A DNA stretch of 64,000 nucleotides from an uncultured bacterium (GCA_905214495.1 CAJMLW010000003.1:1-64000); one strand, 5' to 3'; positions 27,917 to 39,110 are shown, numbered from the stretch's first letter. A program made the numbers and translations. The notes: a model not told the origin generated them from the letters alone.

Positions 27917-27946
27917 ATGCGTTCAATATGTTGCACGCAAAAATGA
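27917..27946 (+). CDS. Nine-codon leader-like ORF (putative)
   Basis: ATG at 27917 follows AAAGGAAG by three bases and encodes MRSICCTQK. Its stop, at 27944-27946, runs into a strong hairpin terminator. An overlapping frame from 27928 could code for up to 33 residues but would read through both hairpins. The promoter, tiny ORF and hairpin order is that of an attenuation leader or a small RNA. The CorC/HlyC gene starts 160 bp downstream. No regulatory codon run is obvious except two adjacent Cys codons. Confidence 0.3.
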   Translation: MRSICCTQK

Positions 27947-28001
27947 AAAAGCAGGGTTGCCGCCCTGCTTTTTCTATGCTAAGCACCCTCCATGGGTGCT
28001 T
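27946..28001 (+). terminator. Two consecutive hairpin terminators
   Basis: First stem: AAAAAGCAGGG (27946-27956) with CCCTGCTTTTT (27963-27973), perfect and followed by T-rich sequence. Second stem: AAGCACCC (27981-27988) with GGGTGCTT (27994-28001), followed by TTG. Together they insulate the CorC/HlyC gene from upstream transcripts or attenuate a leader RNA. Confidence 0.75.
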
Positions 28002-28010
28002 TTGTTGTAT

Positions 28011-28040
28011 TTACCATATATAATTCGAATATGGTATACT
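28011..28040 (+). promoter_or_regulatory. Likely promoter of the CorC/HlyC gene
   Basis: TATACT (28035-28040) is preceded by TGG, an extended -10. TTACCA lies 18 bp upstream. The gene's AAAAAGGAG and ATG follow at about 28089-28107. Confidence 0.45.
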
Positions 28041-28106
28041 AAAGAGTAATATTTCAATTTTTCTCATGTGCAGAATTATATCTCATAAAAAGGAGTATTT
28101 ACTTAC

Positions 28107-29456
28107 ATGGACAGTGATCTGACCTTAGATTTTATAATTATTATAATATTAATCATCGCCAATGGCTTATTTTCCATGACAGAGTTAGCCATCGTCAATG
28201 CCAAGAAGCGCCGTCTCGAGGAGATGGCCGAGTCTGGCAATGAGCGCGCCAAGAAGGCCTTTGAGTTGGCGGAGAATCCGAACGAGATGTTCTCTACCAT
28301 CCAAATTGGTATCACCCTCGTCGGCATTTTGACTGGTTTGTATTCCGGTGCTACCTTTTCCGCACCATTAGAGGACGTTTTGGTGAAAGCCTTCCCTAGT
28401 ATCGCTCCTTATGCGGCTTCTATCAGTTCCTTCTTGATTGTTGCCATTATCACCTATTTATCGCTTGTCATCGGTGAATTAGTGCCAAAACGCCTAGCCA
28501 TCAACAACCCTGAAGCGATTGCCGTTGTTGTTTCCAAGCCAATTTACTGGCTTTCACAAGCATTAAAACCAATCGTACTATTCCTCGGCGTGTCGACGGA
28601 TTTTCTATTGAAAATATTGGGCGTCACTGTGAAAGAAGAAGCGCCTGTAACGGAGTCGGAAATCAACAAAATGCTCACCGAAGGCGTAGCCATGGGGGCC
28701 TTTGAAGAAGAAGAACCAATTCTCGTAGAAAATATTTTCCACCTAGCAGACATGAACGCAGGCGATGTCATGACACCACGGACGCAGCTCAAATGGATTG
28801 ATTTGAACTCATCTGAAGAAGAAATCATGGAGGTCCTAAAAACGGCGAACCAATACCGCATTCCGGTAGGTGAAGACTCACTCGACGAATTGCGCGGCGT
28901 AGTCAATGTAACCGATGTGATGGTCCAATGCTTACAAGGCGAAAAATCCTTGCACCATGTCATCCATTCTTGTCTGAAAGAACCATTGCTCGTACCTGAG
29001 TCCATTTCTCTTATGAAATTACTCAACACATTGCGTAACGAAGGCGTTCACGAAACCATCGTCCTCGACGAATACGGCGGCTTTAGCGGTCTCGTTACCT
29101 TGCACGACATCATGGAAGAAATCGTAGGCCTCATGCCATCCGGCGAAGAAGAGCGCCAAGAAGAAGAAAACCGCATCGTCGAACGCGAAGACGGCACTTG
29201 GCTCGTAGACGGTCTACTCGACGTAGACGAATTCAAAGAATTCTTCCACATCGTCAAAGAACTACCACGTGAAGAAGACGACCTCTACAAAACACTGGGC
29301 GGCCTCATGAACCTTCTATTCGGTAGAATTCCACTCGAAGGCGACAAAACCACCTGGGACGGATACACATTTGAAATCGTGGACATGGATAATACACGGA
29401 TAGACAAAATTTTGGTTAGTTATGTTGAACCAGTTGTGGAACAAACAGAAGAATAA
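28107..29456 (+). CDS. CorC/HlyC-type CNNM-CBS transporter family protein
   Basis: 449 residues behind AAAAAGGAG. The CNNM (DUF21) membrane domain covers about 1-190 with four segments and IIILIIANGLFSMTELAIVN at the N-terminus. Two CBS domains follow at about 215-330 (VMTPRTQLKWIDL, and VHETIVLDEYGGFSGLVTLH). A CorC/HlyC C-terminal domain ends the chain at about 360-440 (GTWLVDGLLDVDEF, then FEIVDMDN). Family members are linked to magnesium or sodium/magnesium efflux; 'hemolysin' is a historical label. The gene stands alone and is ended by the palindromic element at 29455-29621, which starts in its stop codon. Confidence 0.85.
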   Translation: MDSDLTLDFIIIIILIIANGLFSMTELAIVNAKKRRLEEMAESGNERAKKAFELAENPNEMFSTIQIGITLVGILTGLYSGATFSAPLEDVLVKAFPSIAPYAASISSFLIVAIITYLSLVIGELVPKRLAINNPEAIAVVVSKPIYWLSQALKPIVLFLGVSTDFLLKILGVTVKEEAPVTESEINKMLTEGVAMGAFEEEEPILVENIFHLADMNAGDVMTPRTQLKWIDLNSSEEEIMEVLKTANQYRIPVGEDSLDELRGVVNVTDVMVQCLQGEKSLHHVIHSCLKEPLLVPESISLMKLLNTLRNEGVHETIVLDEYGGFSGLVTLHDIMEEIVGLMPSGEEERQEEENRIVEREDGTWLVDGLLDVDEFKEFFHIVKELPREEDDLYKTLGGLMNLLFGRIPLEGDKTTWDGYTFEIVDMDNTRIDKILVSYVEPVVEQTEE

Positions 29457-29621
29457 AATTTAGAGCACGTATCGTCATAAATACTAATATAAAAAAATAG
29501 ACTCCCAAAAACTCCACCGGCCGGGTCTGACTCCGGCCTACGGCCTCCGCAGGGCCAAAATCGTTTTTGGGAGTCTATTTTTTTATTACTACTATCCTAT
29601 GATCCTACGTGCTCAAATTTT
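29455..29621 (+). repeat. Palindromic element copy 1 (forward core)
   Basis: The 52-nt core is at 29512-29563 (begins CTCCACCGGCCGGGTC, ends GGGCCAAAATCG). Flanking arms at 29491-29511 and 29564-29584 are perfectly complementary over 21 bp and T/A-rich at the base, so it works as a two-way terminator. Imperfect pairing extends outward. AAAATTTAGAGCACGTA at 29455-29471 overlaps the gene's stop codon, and its inverted copy with one base missing lies at 29606-29621. Confidence 0.85.
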
Positions 29622-29661
29622 CATTTCTACTGTAATTCGCACAACTGGTTAAACATAATCT

Positions 29662-29717
29662 ATGAGAGAAACACGCTACGCAGAGCCCGAAGTCGTTTTC
29701 AGGAGGGGTTCTCTCAT
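29662..29717. repeat. Palindromic element, short variant
   Basis: ATGAGAGAA (29662-29670) pairs with TTCTCTCAT (29709-29717) around a variant core containing ACGCTACGCAGAGCCCGAAG and TCG. The GCCCGAAGTCG part is shared with the copies at 62864-62938 and 38993-39092. Confidence 0.6.
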
Positions 29718-29787
29718 CTATCTAACTCACGTTTTTTCATTAACTTATAGCTTTTTTTAAAAGTAGAAGTAAATTTAACTTTATACA

Positions 29788-29994
29788 CTAATCAGATTCC
29801 AAAGCAGCCTTTAACTCATCCATTGTTTCATAGGATGGTACATTAGGATCTCTAGAAATTTTTTTTGCTTCTACCAAAGCTTCTAATGTCTTTTTATTAT
29901 AATGTGGATCTTCAACTGTAAAAGGTAATCCACCTTTTATCAAACATTGCCGTAAAAATATATTGATTGCACTAGATAAATCTAAACCTAAATT
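29788..29994 (-). pseudogene. RelB/DinJ-type antitoxin remnant without N-terminus
   Basis: The minus strand reads NLGLDLSSAINIFLRQCLIK, GGLPFTVEDP, then YETMDELKAALESD and a stop at 29788-29790. LGLDLSSAINIFLRQ and GGLPF are the characteristic helix and turn of DinJ/RelB antitoxins. The N-terminal ribbon that should precede NLGLDL is missing; upstream codons (IIGERGPSGR) do not fit, and no start codon with a ribosome-binding site exists. No toxin gene is next to it. The palindromic element at 30023-30200 begins 29 bp further upstream and may mark the break point. Confidence 0.72.
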
Positions 29995-30022
29995 TCTCCC
30001 CGAAGGTCCCCTCTCTCCAATT

Positions 30023-30200
30023 ATTAGAATATATATATGTTTGTATAGGCTCTGGTTTATGATATTTTTTAACGAAGAGGCACCTTTCTAAAACCGACTT
30101 TACTAGGTCAAGCCATCAGGCGCAGACCGTCAAGGTAGCTGGAGGTTTTAGGAAGGTGCCTCGTAGTTACTATAATCAGAAAACATATATATTTTCTAAT
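30023..30200. repeat. Palindromic element copy with decayed core
   Basis: The inner arms 30077-30094 and 30145-30162 pair over 18 bp with one mismatch (GAGGCACCTT is the outer part). The core between them keeps only the ends (CGACTTT and GGAG). The outer ends match too: ATTAGAATATATATATGTTT at 30023-30042 has an inverted partner at 30181-30200 with 19 of 20 bases. So the palindrome is about 180 bp long. Confidence 0.75.
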
Positions 30201-30314
30201 GTACTTATAGAATTTTTATCTAAAGTGTAGTATTATTTAATTGTATAAAATATATATTTTGTAGTAGTTATTGCTTTCACAATAACCTCTATTATGTGTG
30301 TGAAGGAGGGGATT

Positions 30315-31379
30315 ATGAATCGTAGTGTATTAGGTTTGACCACGGCGCTATTGATGAGTGCACTTATCATCGGCGGTTGTGGGTCGAATCAAGATGATCA
30401 TAATACGAGTATCAAGGTGCGGACGATCACGATTGGCGAAGAGGCTGGCACAACGAGTGCTGGGTATTCGGGAACTATCAAGAATCGGACGGAAACGAAT
30501 TTGGCGTTCCAGGTGGGCGGCCGTGTGATTAACAAGTTTGTCAGTGTTGGTACTGCTGTGCAGGCCGGTCAGGTGATTGCTCAAATTAACGGAGCTGACA
30601 CGGCGAGTCAAGTGCAAAATGCGCAAGGTGCTGTTACAGCGGCGCAATCGGCCTATGATTTAGCTAGTACGAATGCTGAAAGATACCGCGCTTTGTACGC
30701 TGAGCAGGCTATCAGTAAATTGCAATTGGATCAAGCGGAAAATCAACTGAATGCGGCGAAGGCTCAGTTGCAACAGGCTCAAGCGGGTCTTAATTTAAGT
30801 AACAATCAAAATAGTTATACTACTTTGGTTGCTCCAGACAGCGGTATTATTACGGCTCTCAATGTCGAGGCCGGTCAGGTCGTGGTAGCAGGCCAGGCTA
30901 TTGGTACCTTGGCGGCCGGTCACGAACCTGAGGCAGTCATCGCTTTGCCAGAACAGGAAATGAGCAAAATTTACCCTGGTAGTACGGCGACCATCACATT
31001 TTGGGCTTTGCCTGATGTGAAAGTACAAGGTATTGTCCGTGAAATTTCACCGGTTCCAGACCCTGTAGCGCGGACGTATACGGTCAAAATTACCTTACAA
31101 AACCCTCCAAAAGAGGTGCAGCTCGGTATGACCATCAATGCCATCCTCAATCAAACGGATACAACAGATATTTCCATACCGTTGACGGCGTTGGTGAAAG
31201 ACAAACAAGGTAATAACGCAGTGTATATTATTCGAGATAAGAAAGCACATCTTGTTCCTATTCAAACCGGCGAATTTGGTAATAATTCGGTCATTGTAAA
31301 AAATGGCCTCGTTAAAGGGGATATCGTCATCACCGCAGGAACACAACAATTACAAGAAGGAACGGCGGTGCATGAATGA
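30315..31379 (+). CDS. RND efflux periplasmic adaptor lipoprotein (MFP)
   Basis: 354 residues. The frame opens at 30294, but AAGGAGGGG precedes the ATG at 30315. The N-terminus is a lipoprotein signal: MNRSVLGLTTALLMSALIIG then GC, with the acylated Cys at 22. The biotinyl-lipoyl half-motif AFQVGGRVINKFVSVGTAVQ is at about 64-83. A helical hairpin follows with many Gln/Ala, then LVAPDSGIITALNVEAGQVV, beta-barrel and membrane-proximal domains. It joins an inner-membrane RND pump to an outer-membrane channel. It overlaps the RND gene by four bases (ATGA), so the two are coupled. No TolC-like gene is beside them. Confidence 0.88.
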   Translation: MNRSVLGLTTALLMSALIIGGCGSNQDDHNTSIKVRTITIGEEAGTTSAGYSGTIKNRTETNLAFQVGGRVINKFVSVGTAVQAGQVIAQINGADTASQVQNAQGAVTAAQSAYDLASTNAERYRALYAEQAISKLQLDQAENQLNAAKAQLQQAQAGLNLSNNQNSYTTLVAPDSGIITALNVEAGQVVVAGQAIGTLAAGHEPEAVIALPEQEMSKIYPGSTATITFWALPDVKVQGIVREISPVPDPVARTYTVKITLQNPPKEVQLGMTINAILNQTDTTDISIPLTALVKDKQGNNAVYIIRDKKAHLVPIQTGEFGNNSVIVKNGLVKGDIVITAGTQQLQEGTAVHE

Positions 31380-34300
31380 AGAAGTTTAATTTAGCAGATT
31401 GGGCATTACGCCATAAATCCATTATCTACTACTTCATCGCCGTACTCCTCACCTTTGGTATATTCTCGTTCACCCACATGGGACGCATGGAGGATCCAGA
31501 CTTTACGATGCGTACTATGGTTGTGGGCGTTTCTTGGCCCGGTGCTTCACCTCAACAAATGTCGGATCAAGTAACGGATAAGCTCGAAGAAAAACTACGA
31601 GATTTACCGGGTGTGGATTATACTAAATCTTTCACAGATGGCAGCAAATCGGTTATTTATATCAATCTGAAAGAAGATTTACCATCGAACAAGATTCGTC
31701 CCGCCTGGGAAGAAGCGCGGAATATGATCAATGATAAATGGAAATCTTTGCCATCCGGCGTACAAGGCCCTTCTATCAACGATCGATTCGATGATGTATA
31801 TGGCACCATTTACGCGCTTTCAGGTGACGAATTCTCGTACGAAGAGAAACGGCAACAGGCGGAAGATTTAAAACGGCAGCTCTTATCCGTTCCGAATGTT
31901 AAAAAAATTACCCTCATCGGGGTTCAAGAAAAATCCTTGGATGTAACGATTAACAAGGACAAGCTCGCATCGTATCAGGTGAGCACCCAACAATTATTAA
32001 CGGCCCTCAAACAGCAAAGCGCCATGGTGCCGGCGGGCATGGTCAATACGGATACGAATAATGTATATTTACGCATTAACGGCGTCTTTGATAGCGTGGA
32101 TGCGGTCAAAAATATGCCGGTTCGCATCAATAACCAGACGATTCGCCTTGGCGATATTGCGAACGTAACGATGACCTATAAGGACCCATCCAGTCCTCAA
32201 TTCTATTACGAAGGCAAACCGGCCATTGGCATCGCCATTTCCATGGATGCTGGTGCGAATAACATCGAGTTTGGCAAGGCTATCGATACGAAACTGAAAG
32301 AGCTTAAAACAACGATTCCTGCAGGTTTAAGCCTCGACCAAGTGTCGAATCAGCCGCACATTGTTAAGGAATCCATTGGCGATTTCTCCCAATCTTTATT
32401 CGAAGCCATCGCCATCGTATTACTCGTCAGCTTTGCGTCTCTTGGCATTCGAACGGGTATCGTGGTGGCCCTCACCATTCCGGTCGTCGTGTCCACTACC
32501 TTTGTACTGATGTATGAAAATGGCATTTATTTGCATAAGGTTAGCCTTGGCGCCCTCATTTTGGCGCTAGGCCTACTCGTTGATGATGCCATCATCGTCG
32601 TGGAAATGATGAGTGTTAAGCTCGAAGAAGGCTTTAACCACTGGCGTGCCGCTACGTTCGCCTACGACTCAACGGCCTTTCCGATGCTGTCCGGTACGCT
32701 CATTACCTGCGCCGGATTCTTGCCTCTCGCCTTGGCGGAGGGCATGGTTGCGGAATTCACGAAATCCCTGTCCATCGTTGTCTTCATGGCCCTCATTCTA
32801 TCCTGGATTGCATCTGTTTTGGTCAGTCCGGTGTTGGGCTACAAAATTATCGAAAACAAGGCCGAGAAACCCGAGTCAGAATGGACTCGTCGCGATCATA
32901 TCATGCATCGTCTGAAAACCGTTTTTTATGCTCGTTTTGAAAGCCTCATTCACTGGGCACTAGGTCATCATAAGGCCGTATTACTCCTAACGCTAGGGGC
33001 TTTCATCCTATCCTTGCTTTCATTCCCGCTTATCAAACAGGAATTTTTCCCATCATCAACGCGGAATGAAATCATCGTATCCATGCAATTTCCTCAAAGC
33101 TCGTCCATCGATTATACCCAAAGCCAAGCTAAATCGCTGAATGCTTTGTTAAAGGATAACGAACATATCGACCATTTCACCACCTATGTAGGCGAAGGGT
33201 CGCCGCGGTTTGTATTGACCTTAGAACCGGAATTGCCGCGCGCTAATTTCATGCAAACCATCATCGTTACAAAATCCTTAGAGGATCGAGATGCATTATT
33301 CAAGGATTTACAAGATCAACTAAACGATCAATATCCATCAGCACTCATCAATATGCAATTTGTCCAAATTGGACCACCATCAAAATATCCTATTATGCTC
33401 CGCGTATCGGGTCCTGATGCGTCTGAGGTTAAAACAATTGCTAACGATGTGAAAGCCAAGATGCAAGAAGACAAAGATTTACATAATATCGCCTTCGATT
33501 GGCCGGATACAGAGCCAGTTGCTCAAATTCACATCGACCCAGATAAAGCGCGTTTGCTTGGTATTAATAGTTACGCCGTATCGCTTCATCTACAAAGTTT
33601 ATTATCCGGTACCAAATCCGGTGAATACTACGAAGGAAACCAAACCATTCCTGTTACTTTTAGATTAAGCGGCAATGAAAACCACAACTTGGCGGCACTT
33701 TCATCATTACCAATCCAAACAGGAAATGGTTCCTATGTACCGCTCAGCCAAATCGCAACGATTTCTATGAGTCAAGAAGAAGGCATTATTTGGCACCGCA
33801 ACATGATGCCAACCATTAGCATTCATGCTAATGTAGGCCCTGGCGTACTCGGTAATGCTAAGACGAAAGAAATTTACAATAAACTTGCTGAATATCGTCA
33901 AGATTTACCAACTGGCTATACTATTGACCTCGATGGTTCCGCCGAAAAGAGCGTCACCGCCGTTCAAAAATTGCTCGTACCAATGCCAATTATGCTCTTT
34001 GCAATCATGACGATTCTCATGTTCCAATTAAAGAAAATTGCCCTCATGTTTATGGCGCTATTTACCGCTCCGCTTGGACTCATCGGTGTTGTACTAGCCC
34101 TAAACATTACGCGCACACCACTTGGATTTATGGCTATACTCGGCATCATTGCCCTCTCCGGCATGATCATTCGTAACTCCATCATTTTATTGGACCAAAT
34201 CGAAATCCACCGCGCCGAAGGACAATCTGCCCGCGAAGCCATCATCAACTCCGCTACATTACGTTTCAGACCAATCATGCTAACTGCCATCGCGGCCATC

Positions 34301-34438
34301 CTTGGTATGATACCACTCATGGGATCCGTATTCTGGAGCCCACTCGCCATCGCATTCAGCGGCGGCCTACTTGTAGCAACCATACTAACACTTATCGTAC
34401 TACCAGTTATGTACGCAACATGGTATAAGGTTAAATAA
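31376..34438 (+). CDS. RND-family efflux transporter
   Basis: 1020 residues, the usual length of an RND pump, with 12 predicted membrane segments and two large periplasmic loops. TM4 carries the proton-relay pair in LGLLVDDAIIVVEMM (about 400-415). The C-terminal half has a repeat of the fold (PLGLIGVVLALNITRTPLGF, then LGIIALSGMIIRNSIILLDQ). It is driven by the proton gradient and exports drugs, bile salts or metabolites through the periplasmic adaptor encoded just upstream. The start overlaps the adaptor stop. A strong terminator follows at 34465-34498. The substrate cannot be told from sequence. Confidence 0.9.
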   Translation: MKKFNLADWALRHKSIIYYFIAVLLTFGIFSFTHMGRMEDPDFTMRTMVVGVSWPGASPQQMSDQVTDKLEEKLRDLPGVDYTKSFTDGSKSVIYINLKEDLPSNKIRPAWEEARNMINDKWKSLPSGVQGPSINDRFDDVYGTIYALSGDEFSYEEKRQQAEDLKRQLLSVPNVKKITLIGVQEKSLDVTINKDKLASYQVSTQQLLTALKQQSAMVPAGMVNTDTNNVYLRINGVFDSVDAVKNMPVRINNQTIRLGDIANVTMTYKDPSSPQFYYEGKPAIGIAISMDAGANNIEFGKAIDTKLKELKTTIPAGLSLDQVSNQPHIVKESIGDFSQSLFEAIAIVLLVSFASLGIRTGIVVALTIPVVVSTTFVLMYENGIYLHKVSLGALILALGLLVDDAIIVVEMMSVKLEEGFNHWRAATFAYDSTAFPMLSGTLITCAGFLPLALAEGMVAEFTKSLSIVVFMALILSWIASVLVSPVLGYKIIENKAEKPESEWTRRDHIMHRLKTVFYARFESLIHWALGHHKAVLLLTLGAFILSLLSFPLIKQEFFPSSTRNEIIVSMQFPQSSSIDYTQSQAKSLNALLKDNEHIDHFTTYVGEGSPRFVLTLEPELPRANFMQTIIVTKSLEDRDALFKDLQDQLNDQYPSALINMQFVQIGPPSKYPIMLRVSGPDASEVKTIANDVKAKMQEDKDLHNIAFDWPDTEPVAQIHIDPDKARLLGINSYAVSLHLQSLLSGTKSGEYYEGNQTIPVTFRLSGNENHNLAALSSLPIQTGNGSYVPLSQIATISMSQEEGIIWHRNMMPTISIHANVGPGVLGNAKTKEIYNKLAEYRQDLPTGYTIDLDGSAEKSVTAVQKLLVPMPIMLFAIMTILMFQLKKIALMFMALFTAPLGLIGVVLALNITRTPLGFMAILGIIALSGMIIRNSIILLDQIEIHRAEGQSAREAIINSATLRFRPIMLTAIAAILGMIPLMGSVFWSPLAIAFSGGLLVATILTLIVLPVMYATWYKVK

Positions 34439-34464
34439 GTTGCAATGTATTTACGCAACAAAGA

Positions 34465-34498
34465 AAAAAACAGCAGGGTGGCAGCCCTGCTGTTTTTT
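34465..34498 (+). terminator. Terminator of the RND operon
   Basis: Perfect 14-bp stem: AAAAAACAGCAGGG (34465-34478) and CCCTGCTGTTTTTT (34485-34498) with a 6-nt loop and a T-run. Confidence 0.9.
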
Positions 34499-34603
34499 AT
34501 TGCCTTACATACATATCCCTATTTCTCAGGAGCACTATACATACCTTTCTTAAATTAGTACACGCCTGTTCTATTTTTTAAGGACCCCATTATTGCACAC
34601 TAA

Positions 34604-34632
34604 AAGGCAGCAGATTTCAAAACCTGCTGCCT
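34604..34632 (-). terminator. Hairpin between RND and ybjQ genes, next to a core fragment
   Basis: AGGCAGCAG pairs with CTGCTGCCT around 11 nt. Read on the minus strand it lies after the YbjQ-family gene. About 30 bp to its right, near 34662-34684, is a short relic of the palindromic-element core (CCTAGCCGGTGGAGC). Confidence 0.55.
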
Positions 34633-34708
34633 CACACCCTACTTATGGCCCTTATCACCAAGACCTAGCCGGTGGAGCAGAGAAGTCATGCTCAGCTTTT
34701 TCCCCTTA

Positions 34709-35026
34709 TTAAACTACAACGGCCGTCCCATTACATGTCACCATAAGCATGCCATTTTGAGCACCTACTGTGCTGTATTGGAATGATACGCCAATAACGG
34801 CATTAGCGCCGATTTTACTAGCCCGTTTTGCCATTTCATCGATTGCTGCTTGGCGTGCGTTCATTAGGGAATCTTCGTAGCTGCCGCTGCGGCCACCAAC
34901 GATGTCTCGAATGCCGGACATAAAGTCTTTTACAAAGTTACGGCCTTCTACGACTTCGCCAAATACGATGCCTTTGTACTCTTGTACAGGTTTATTTTCA
35001 ATGTGCATAGTTGTAGTAATAATCAT
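34709..35026 (-). CDS. YbjQ-family (UPF0145, heavy-metal-binding-like) protein
   Basis: 105 residues, the full family length, behind AGAGAGGAC. The signature is clear: [20 protein letters not shown], then [20 protein letters not shown] and [13 protein letters not shown]. These are small pentameric cytoplasmic proteins with a dodecin-like beta fold; 'heavy-metal-binding' is a database label without much biochemistry. Single gene; function open. Confidence 0.88.
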   Translation of the reverse strand: MIITTTMHIENKPVQEYKGIVFGEVVEGRNFVKDFMSGIRDIVGGRSGSYEDSLMNARQAAIDEMAKRASKIGANAVIGVSFQYSTVGAQNGMLMVTCNGTAVVV

Positions 35027-35121
35027 AGTTGTGTCCTCTCTAATTGACTACAATATATTTTGATTTATTATAGCAAGGCTTTTACAGAAACACAATCACA
35101 TATTATAGCATATACAAAAAA

Positions 35122-35155
35122 AGACCTATTCACTACTTTCATAATGAACAGGTCT
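35122..35155 (-). terminator. Terminator of the permease gene
   Basis: AGACCTATTCA (35122-35132) pairs with TGAACAGGTCT (35145-35155), with one mismatch; T-rich on the minus strand after it, 16 bp past the permease stop. Confidence 0.75.
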
Positions 35156-35170
35156 AGTTTTATTGCATTT

Positions 35171-36652
35171 TTATTTGTCAAAATCGCGGTCTAGGTTTAC
35201 TTCTTTCAACGGAACGAGTTTAGTTTTGTTGATGTATTTGTAACCTAAGTAAACAACGAAGAAGATAGGCAATCCGATGTACGCAACGGATACGCCATAC
35301 CAGTCTATGGTGTCGCCTGTAAAAGCGGAGTAGTTTTGGCCACAGATGATGATGACGCATAGGATGAACGCCAAGATTGGACCAAATGGGAACAACCACG
35401 CCTTATAAGGCAATTCTTTAAGGTCTCTGCCTTGTGCAATGAACGCACGGCGGAAGCGATAATGGGAAATGGCAATGCCTACCCAAGCGATGAAACCACA
35501 AAGGCCAGAGATATTAACAATCCATGTATACGCTGTACCTTCACCGATAAAGCTTGTAAGGAATGCAAACAAGCCGATGGCTGTAGTCAATACCAATGCA
35601 GGTACTGGAACGCCGCGTTTGTTGAGCTTTGCAAAGATTTGTGGCGCTTGACCTTCCTTAGCGAGTGCGTAAAGCATACGCGTAGAGGAATATAAGCCAG
35701 AGTTACCAGCACTCAATACGGCTGTTAAGATGATAGCATTGATAAAGCTAGCGGCGAATGCAAATCCAAAACGGTCAAATACGAGTGTAAATGGAGAGAT
35801 GGATACATTTTCTACACTAGAATTCAATAGGTTTGGATCAGTGTAAGGAATGAGGAAACCGATAACTGTGAAAGCCCCAATATAGAACAATAGGATGCGC
35901 CAAAAGATGGAGTTAATCGCTTTTGGCACGTTCTTTTCAGGGTCTTCTGCTTCCCCAGCGGCTACGCCGATAAGCTCAGTACCTTGGAAGGAAAAACCAG
36001 CCACCATGAAGATAGCAAGGATGGATTCCCAACCACCTACGAATGGTGCTTCCCCTATTGTCCAGTTCTCAAATCCAGGGGATGTACCGCCGATACCAAA
36101 GATGAGCATAAAGCCACAAAATAGGAATACGAAAACGGTAATAACCTTGATGGACGAGAACACGTACTCGCTTTCACCAAAGGAACGAGTGGACAAATAG
36201 TTAAGCCCAAATAGAATTAACAGGAACAATGCGGACCAAACGATGGCTGGCACGTCAGGGAACCAATATTTCATGATGAGCGCCCCTGCTAGTACTTCGG
36301 CAGCCAATGTAATCGCCCAGTTAAACCAGTAGTTCCAACCTAAGGCAAAGCCAAAGGCAGGGTCTACATAGCGTTTTGCGTAGGTTCCGAAAGAACCTGG
36401 AATCGGTAAGTACGTCGCCATTTCCCCAAGGGATGTCATGAGGAAATATACCATGATGCCGATGAGGCCATACGCCACAAGAGCACCACCAGGACCAGCG
36501 GTACTTACCACTTCGCCACCGGCTACGAATAAGCCTGTACCGATGGCACCACCCAAGGCGATCATATTCATATGACGCGCTTTGAGGGATCGTTTTAAAT
36601 GTTTTTGAGTATTAGAAGTATACTCTACGTTAGTATTCTGATTATCTGCCAT
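35171..36652 (-). CDS. APC-superfamily amino-acid permease
   Basis: 493 residues with 12 membrane helices, start behind AGAGGTGACCC. TM1 holds the unwound Gly motif MNMIALGGAIGTGLFVAGGE, and the TM3 region PIPGSFGTYAKRYVDPAFGF is typical of the AAT family (LysP, GabP, AnsP). FMVAGFSFQGTELIGVAAGE is the TM6 consensus. It imports an amino acid with protons; lysine-type or other substrates cannot be separated by eye. It starts only 10 bp after gyrB's stop on the same strand, so it is probably read from the gyrB transcript, an unusual partner. Confidence 0.85.
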   Translation of the reverse strand: MADNQNTNVEYTSNTQKHLKRSLKARHMNMIALGGAIGTGLFVAGGEVVSTAGPGGALVAYGLIGIMVYFLMTSLGEMATYLPIPGSFGTYAKRYVDPAFGFALGWNYWFNWAITLAAEVLAGALIMKYWFPDVPAIVWSALFLLILFGLNYLSTRSFGESEYVFSSIKVITVFVFLFCGFMLIFGIGGTSPGFENWTIGEAPFVGGWESILAIFMVAGFSFQGTELIGVAAGEAEDPEKNVPKAINSIFWRILLFYIGAFTVIGFLIPYTDPNLLNSSVENVSISPFTLVFDRFGFAFAASFINAIILTAVLSAGNSGLYSSTRMLYALAKEGQAPQIFAKLNKRGVPVPALVLTTAIGLFAFLTSFIGEGTAYTWIVNISGLCGFIAWVGIAISHYRFRRAFIAQGRDLKELPYKAWLFPFGPILAFILCVIIICGQNYSAFTGDTIDWYGVSVAYIGLPIFFVVYLGYKYINKTKLVPLKEVNLDRDFDK

Positions 36653-36662
36653 GGGTCACCTC

Positions 36663-38630
<1,968 letters not shown>

Positions 38631-38673
38631 TTATCTCTTTATTATACTATAGATTGCTTATATCGTGAAAGTC

Positions 38674-38925
38674 CTATAATTTGCTACTTAAAAGCGTATA
38701 AAACTCATCAATCCGCTTTTTTAATGTTTTAAGTGATATACCAGATGCATACACACCATCATCTGTTACAATATACGTTTTTACCTTATCCTCGGGCACC
38801 ACATACATGACCTCTGCGTCATAATGCGAAATGCCCGTCCTATGATGCTTACCAGACTCCGCATGAATCATGGTAATAATCGAATTCATAGGGATGCTAA
38901 AATTATCGCCAATATGTAAGTACAT
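38674..38925 (-). CDS. remB: RemB-like protein (DUF370)
   Basis: 83 residues: MYLHIGDNFSIPMNSIITMI, later DKVKTYIVTDDGVYASGISL, ending with TLKKRIDEFY. The length, the sequence and the position between recF/dciA and gyrB match Bacillus YaaB (RemB), a partner of the biofilm regulator RemA. RemA-type proteins are small DNA-binding rings; RemB's role is less clear. No ribosome-binding site stands out except a weak purine stretch (AAAAACATG region). Confidence 0.75.
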   Translation of the reverse strand: MYLHIGDNFSIPMNSIITMIHAESGKHHRTGISHYDAEVMYVVPEDKVKTYIVTDDGVYASGISLKTLKKRIDEFYTLLSSKL

Positions 38926-38957
38926 GTTTTTCCTCTTATTTTCATCTAAATAAGAAT

Positions 38958-39110
38958 GCTAAATAAACTCCATTTTTCTCTATCCTGCTATTGAATAGAT
39001 GACCATTAATTTCGCAGCGACTTTGGCCCTGCGGAGCCCGAAGGGCGTAGTCAGACCCGGCCGGTGGAGCGAGAAATAATGGTCATCTATTCCAAAATTC
39101 CTCGTAACAT
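38958..39110. repeat. Palindromic element copy 2 (reverse core)
   Basis: Reverse core at 39018-39069 (52 nt, begins CGACTTTGGCC and ends CCGGTGGAG). The arms 38993-39013 and 39073-39092 pair over about 20 bp with one unpaired base. The right arm contains the dciA stop codon (39087-39089), and weaker similarity (GCTAAATA) reaches further into dciA. The centre carries GGAGCCCGAAG, a variant shared with the short copies. Confidence 0.82.

Noticed and set aside
29788..29994. A working toxin-antitoxin system
   Set aside because: The antitoxin lacks its N-terminal part and start codon, and no toxin gene is adjacent.
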